From Nitrospira sp. (lineage in GTDB: Bacteria; Nitrospirota; Nitrospiria; Nitrospirales; Nitrospiraceae): a stretch of 8,620 bases of DNA. Made by a program: the position numbers and the translations under genes. The number at the start of each line of letters is the position of its first letter. Position 1 is the first letter of the stretch. Of the stretch, positions 5,611 to 8,620 are shown one piece after another. The notes under the pieces were generated by a model, which had not been told where the DNA came from, did no database searches, and was given only the letters and a program-made list of their open reading frames with translations. The DNA is taken from the NCBI GenBank assembly GCA_029858925.1, contig JAOUEB010000037.1, positions 1 through 8,620 of the forward strand, given 5' to 3'.

Positions 5611-6743
5611 ACTACGTCGCGCTCAAAATGCTGTTCGGCGATCGCGCCAAATACCTGATGCTACTCTGTGGGTTGACCTTTGCTGTCATGCTGATCGTAC
5701 AGCAGGGCTCCATTTTCTGGGGCCTTATGATCTGGTCCCAATCCAGTATCAGCAATCTCAATGTGCCGATCTGGGTCACGGACCCGGGCATCGCGCAAGT
5801 CGATGAAGTGAAGCCCATCGCCGACACCGCTGTCGATCGCGTCCGTAGCGTACCAGGCGTGGAGTGGGCTGTTCCGCTCTACAAAGGCCTATTACGAGCC
5901 CGTCTCGCCAATGGGGAATACCATCAGATCACCTTGACCGGGCTGGAGTCTTCGACCCTCATTGGCCGCCCCGCCGAAGTGCTCGAAGGCAGATTCGAGG
6001 ACATTCTCCAACCAGATGCGGTCGTCTTGGACCAGTGGGCGGTGGAACGGATGGGCGGGCCAGGGGTCATCTGGGTCGGCACCGTTTTTGAATTAAATGA
6101 CAAACTGGCTCGGGTCGTGGCCATCGCCAAAACTCAGAAAAGTTTTACGAACATTCCCGTGATCTATACGACCTATGAGCGAGCCATTCGCTACGTGCCT
6201 CGCGAGCGTCGGACCCTTTCCTATGTGCTGGCCAAACCCAAAGCAGGCCTCCCGATTGATGAGGTCACCGCACGCATCAGGGAACAGACCGGCTTGGGTG
6301 CTTTCACCGCTGAAGAATTCAGCTGGAAAACGATCGGCTGGGTCTTGAAAAACACTGGAATCGGCATCAACTTCGGCACCACCATTCTCTTAGGGTTCCT
6401 CGTCGGGATGGCTATCGCGGGACAGACCTTTTACCTCTTTACGGTCGAAAACCTCCGACAATTCGGCGCGCTCAAAGCGATGGGCGCCTCCACCTTCACC
6501 CTGGCGCAAATGATCCTGCTCCAAGCCTTTACCGTAGGCCTCACCGGTTACGGCATCGGCCTTGGCCTCGCAACAGCTTTCGGCTATATGACGGCCAGCG
6601 GCGGCGGATTGCCCTTTGTCGAAACCTGGCAACTGTTGGTCCTTGTGTTGGCCGCACTCCTCACCATCTGCGCATTTTCGGCCCTAATCAGCATCATCAA
6701 ACTCGCCCGACTGGAACCGGCGATCGTCTTTCGAGGAGCCTGA
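5607..6743 (+). CDS. ABC exporter permease, FtsX/MacB (DevC-like) family
   Basis: A 378-residue inner-membrane protein with the FtsX/MacB layout. One transmembrane helix lies near the N-terminus (about 16-40), followed by a large periplasmic domain (about 45-250) and three C-terminal helices (about 257-280, 300-328, 341-365). The cytosolic stretch ENLRQFGALKAMGAS (281-295) and the C-terminal LEPAIVFRG (369-377) are typical of the family and contact the ATPase. Such permeases work as dimers that transmit ATP-driven movements to a periplasmic adaptor (mechanotransmission) rather than forming a substrate channel. There is no fused ATPase domain, unlike MacB itself; the separate-subunit layout resembles DevBCA. 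The start is supported by GAGGCGGAAG upstream and a 4-base overlap with the preceding gene. The substrate cannot be read from sequence. Confidence 0.9.
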   Translation: MNYVALKMLFGDRAKYLMLLCGLTFAVMLIVQQGSIFWGLMIWSQSSISNLNVPIWVTDPGIAQVDEVKPIADTAVDRVRSVPGVEWAVPLYKGLLRARLANGEYHQITLTGLESSTLIGRPAEVLEGRFEDILQPDAVVLDQWAVERMGGPGVIWVGTVFELNDKLARVVAIAKTQKSFTNIPVIYTTYERAIRYVPRERRTLSYVLAKPKAGLPIDEVTARIREQTGLGAFTAEEFSWKTIGWVLKNTGIGINFGTTILLGFLVGMAIAGQTFYLFTVENLRQFGALKAMGASTFTLAQMILLQAFTVGLTGYGIGLGLATAFGYMTASGGGLPFVETWQLLVLVLAALLTICAFSALISIIKLARLEPAIVFRGA

Positions 6744-7465
6744 TGGACGAGACACGCACACAACCAGCAGCGGTCCGTGCACGCGGCATCGTCAAATCGT
6801 TCGGCAGCGGCGACACGCAAGTCACCGTGCTCAGAGGAATTGACCTCGATATCTATCAAGGCGAGATGCTGTTACTGGTCGGCGAATCCGGCGGCGGGAA
6901 AACGACGCTCTTGTCCGCCCTGGCTGGCATTCTCGATATCGATGAAGGCCACATCGACGTGCTGGGCATCCCGCTCAACGATTTGCCGGCCGGCAAACGC
7001 ACCACATTCCGAGGGCAAACAATGGGCTTCGTCTATCAGCAGTTCAATCTCTTGCCGGCACTGACGGCAGCAGAGAATGTAGCGGTTCCGCTCTTGATCC
7101 AGAAGACCGGACGGCACGAAGCCCTGCAGCACGCGCGTGCCATGCTGGACCGTGTCGGACTCGGCGATCGGACGGAGTTTCTGCCGAAAAACCTATCCGG
7201 CGGACAGCAACAGCGTGTGGCCATCGCCCGCGCACTGGTCAACGAACCACGCCTGCTCATCTGTGACGAACCGACCGCAGCGCTGGACGGTCACACCGGA
7301 CAAAAGATCATGGAACTGTTACGTGAGGTTGGCCGTTCACCGGACCGCTCTGTCATCATCGTCACACATGACAGCCGTATCTTCCACTTCGGCGACCGGA
7401 TGGCCCATTTGACCGATGGACGGATCGTCAGCATCGAACCCATTGCGCGCGAGGGAACGGCATGA
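6743..7465 (+). CDS. ABC transporter ATP-binding protein (DevA/LolD/MacB type)
   Basis: A complete 240-residue nucleotide-binding subunit. Motifs are Walker A GESGGGKT (47-54), Q-loop YQQFNLLP (98-105), signature LSGGQQQR (151-158), Walker B LLICDE (171-176), D-loop ALD (180-182) and switch histidine H209 in VTHD. All catalytic residues are present, so it should be active. The NLLP sequence after the Q-loop is characteristic of the LolD/MacB/FtsE branch of ATPases that pair with FtsX-type permeases, matching the gene before it. GAGGAG four bases before the ATG is a good Shine-Dalgarno. The start overlaps the permease stop by one base (TGATG), implying coupled translation and matched stoichiometry. 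It acts as a dimer on the cytosolic face of the inner membrane. Confidence 0.95.
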   Translation: MDETRTQPAAVRARGIVKSFGSGDTQVTVLRGIDLDIYQGEMLLLVGESGGGKTTLLSALAGILDIDEGHIDVLGIPLNDLPAGKRTTFRGQTMGFVYQQFNLLPALTAAENVAVPLLIQKTGRHEALQHARAMLDRVGLGDRTEFLPKNLSGGQQQRVAIARALVNEPRLLICDEPTAALDGHTGQKIMELLREVGRSPDRSVIIVTHDSRIFHFGDRMAHLTDGRIVSIEPIAREGTA

Positions 7466-8448
7466 TCGTCGTGAAGCGATTCAGTGTCTGGATAGCCTTA
7501 GCCGGCATCGTCTTCACAGCCTGGATCCTGCTGGGCACCAATGGCAAAGAGCCAATGCCGACTCCGATCTCCGAACCTCCCCGTTCACCGTACGACCAAA
7601 CCGTTGCGGCATCCGGCATCATCGAAGCCGTGAATGAAAACGTCCGCATTGCCCCTCCTGTGGCCGGCTTGATCACGAAAATATTTGTCGCGGTGGGCGA
7701 CAAGATCAAGAAACAGGCGCCGCTCTTTCAGCTTGACGACAGAGATCTACGCGCCCAACTCGTGACCCGAGAAGCCGCGATTCCTCCACTGCACGCCCAG
7801 ATGGAAGAGCAGCAGTACCGGATCGGCGATCTCGACACGCAATGGCAACGACTCAAGGCGGTGCACGACCAACGGGCCGTCAGTGAAGACGACCTCAAAC
7901 GTACCTGGTACGCCCTCGAAATGGCAAAACGGACCCTGCAACGTCTCGAAGCTACCGTAAAGCAGGCGACCGCCCAACGCGACGAGATCGCCATCCTGTT
8001 GGACCGCCTGACTGTTCGCGCTCCTCGTGATGGAACAATCTTGCAGGTTAACGTTCGGGCAGGTGAATACGCGACATTGGGATCGAACGAGCCGCTCCTG
8101 CTGCTCGGCGATACTGAGCAGTTGCAAGTTCGAGCCGATGTCGACGAGGTCAATGCGCCGCTGGTCGCGCCTCACGCGCCGGGAGTGGCTTCGCTTAAGT
8201 CTATGGCCGGCACGACAATTCCGCTGACCTTTGTCCGCATCGAGCCCTACGTAATCCCTAAGAAATCGCTGACGGGGGACAATACCGAACGAGTCGACAC
8301 GAGAGTGCTTCAGATCATTTACCGATTTGATCGCCCGCCGTTTCCGGTCTATGCCGGCCAACAGGTCGATGTATTCATTGAACGGCGAGCCGCCGCCACC
8401 GACCGGCCACGACTCTCGTCCGTTGCTCCGGCGGAGAAGCCGCAATGA
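7462..8448 (+). CDS. Periplasmic membrane fusion protein (HlyD/DevB-type adaptor)
   Basis: The 328-residue protein has an N-terminal transmembrane anchor (about 7-25) and no lipobox. A barrel-sandwich (lipoyl-like) domain is split between about 50-95 (SGIIEAVNENVRIAPPVAGLI) and 185-215 (VRAPRDGTIL). These halves flank an alpha-helical coiled-coil hairpin (about 96-183). A beta-barrel follows (about 220-308), ending in VYAGQQVDVFIE, as is typical of DevB/MacA-like adaptors. It should bridge the inner-membrane ABC complex and the outer-membrane channel encoded next. The helical hairpin is fairly short, about 40 residues per helix. The start has GAGGGA upstream and overlaps the ATPase stop by ATGA. 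The tail after 308 is Ala/Pro-rich. Function is well supported by family and order; the exported compound is unknown. Confidence 0.92.
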   Translation: MIVVKRFSVWIALAGIVFTAWILLGTNGKEPMPTPISEPPRSPYDQTVAASGIIEAVNENVRIAPPVAGLITKIFVAVGDKIKKQAPLFQLDDRDLRAQLVTREAAIPPLHAQMEEQQYRIGDLDTQWQRLKAVHDQRAVSEDDLKRTWYALEMAKRTLQRLEATVKQATAQRDEIAILLDRLTVRAPRDGTILQVNVRAGEYATLGSNEPLLLLGDTEQLQVRADVDEVNAPLVAPHAPGVASLKSMAGTTIPLTFVRIEPYVIPKKSLTGDNTERVDTRVLQIIYRFDRPPFPVYAGQQVDVFIERRAAATDRPRLSSVAPAEKPQ

Positions 8449-8620
8449 ACCGCATGACGTCCTCCCTTGTCATCATAGTTTCGGGATTGGTCTTGGGCGC
8501 CTGTGTGCAAGGGCAAGACTACCAACGTCCCCCCATGGAGACACCGGACGACTGGTCCCGGCTAGCTCCTGTCCCCGCCACTGTTTCAACAGATCACCGA
8601 CCAGAAGCCGCGTGGTGGAA
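8445..8620 (+). CDS. Outer-membrane efflux lipoprotein, NodT/OprM type (5' part, runs off right edge)
   Basis: Fifty-eight codons are visible before the window ends. MNRMTSSLVIIVSGLVLGAC is a lipoprotein signal peptide with lipobox LGAC and lipidated Cys20. The mature start (QDYQRPPMETPDDW at 24-37, AAWW at 55-58) resembles the conserved N-terminus of NodT/OprM-type channels (typically DY-x-RP ... W ... WW). These are TolC-like trimers of roughly 450-500 residues that complete tripartite exporters. The ATG overlaps the adaptor's stop by four bases, with GGAGAAG just upstream. It is the outer-membrane exit of the same exporter. The channel domain itself lies outside the window, so the family call rests on the N-terminus and context. 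Confidence 0.85.
   Translation, partial: MNRMTSSLVIIVSGLVLGACVQGQDYQRPPMETPDDWSRLAPVPATVSTDHRPEAAWW

Noticed and set aside
7747..8445. 232-codon minus-strand open frame
   Set aside because: Antisense to the membrane fusion protein, which is well supported by its domains and by coupled start and stop overlaps.
1..8620. CRISPR array, tRNA, rRNA, insertion sequence or phage genes
   Set aside because: No regularly spaced repeats, cloverleaf with CCA end, rRNA-like stretch, transposase or integrase motif, or terminal inverted repeats with target duplications were seen on either strand.

Overview
The window looks like chromosomal DNA of a Gram-negative-type bacterium, most likely from the Nitrospira / Nitrospirota group. 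This placement is inferred from three things: GC-rich codon use, a small double-CxxC protein of a kind I associate with Nitrospira genomes, and an outer-membrane lipoprotein efflux channel. No ribosomal RNA or other marker gene is present to prove it. I see no tRNA, rRNA, CRISPR array, insertion sequence or phage gene.

Left part (1-1231), minus strand. An uncharacterised protein runs off the left edge (start at 840, 280 codons visible). Upstream of it is a 74-residue zinc-ribbon protein (1231-1007) with a strong Shine-Dalgarno. Between them lies a strong stem-loop (943-993). A close match to the sigma-54 -24/-12 promoter sits 5' of the zinc-ribbon gene (1305-1320). The 247-base gap 1232-1478 separates this leftward group from the rightward genes and also holds an imperfect inverted repeat (1410-1448).

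Middle part (1479-5019), plus strand. First is an NFACT-family protein (RqcH-like ribosome quality control) that appears to lack the helix-hairpin-helix module. Next is an FhlA-type sigma-54 enhancer-binding protein with two GAF domains, an AAA+ domain and a Fis-type HTH. It carries GAFTNA in place of the usual GAFTGA loop.

Right part (5179-8620), plus strand. Five genes are chained by 1- or 4-base stop/start overlaps: a 143-residue protein I do not recognise, an FtsX/MacB-type ABC permease, its ATPase, an HlyD/DevB-type membrane fusion protein, and the start of a NodT/OprM-type outer-membrane lipoprotein. Together they form a tripartite ABC export system spanning both membranes.

The most interesting signal is regulatory. 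A near-palindrome, GCCCGTATRTGGGCA, occurs twice, at the putative start of the enhancer-binding protein gene (2971-2986) and just after its stop (5022-5037). The second copy lies about 145 bases upstream of a weaker sigma-54-like element (5168-5183) at the head of the efflux operon. This is the geometry expected if the regulator controls itself and switches on the neighbouring exporter. The sequence repeats and positions are directly visible; the regulatory reading is inference.
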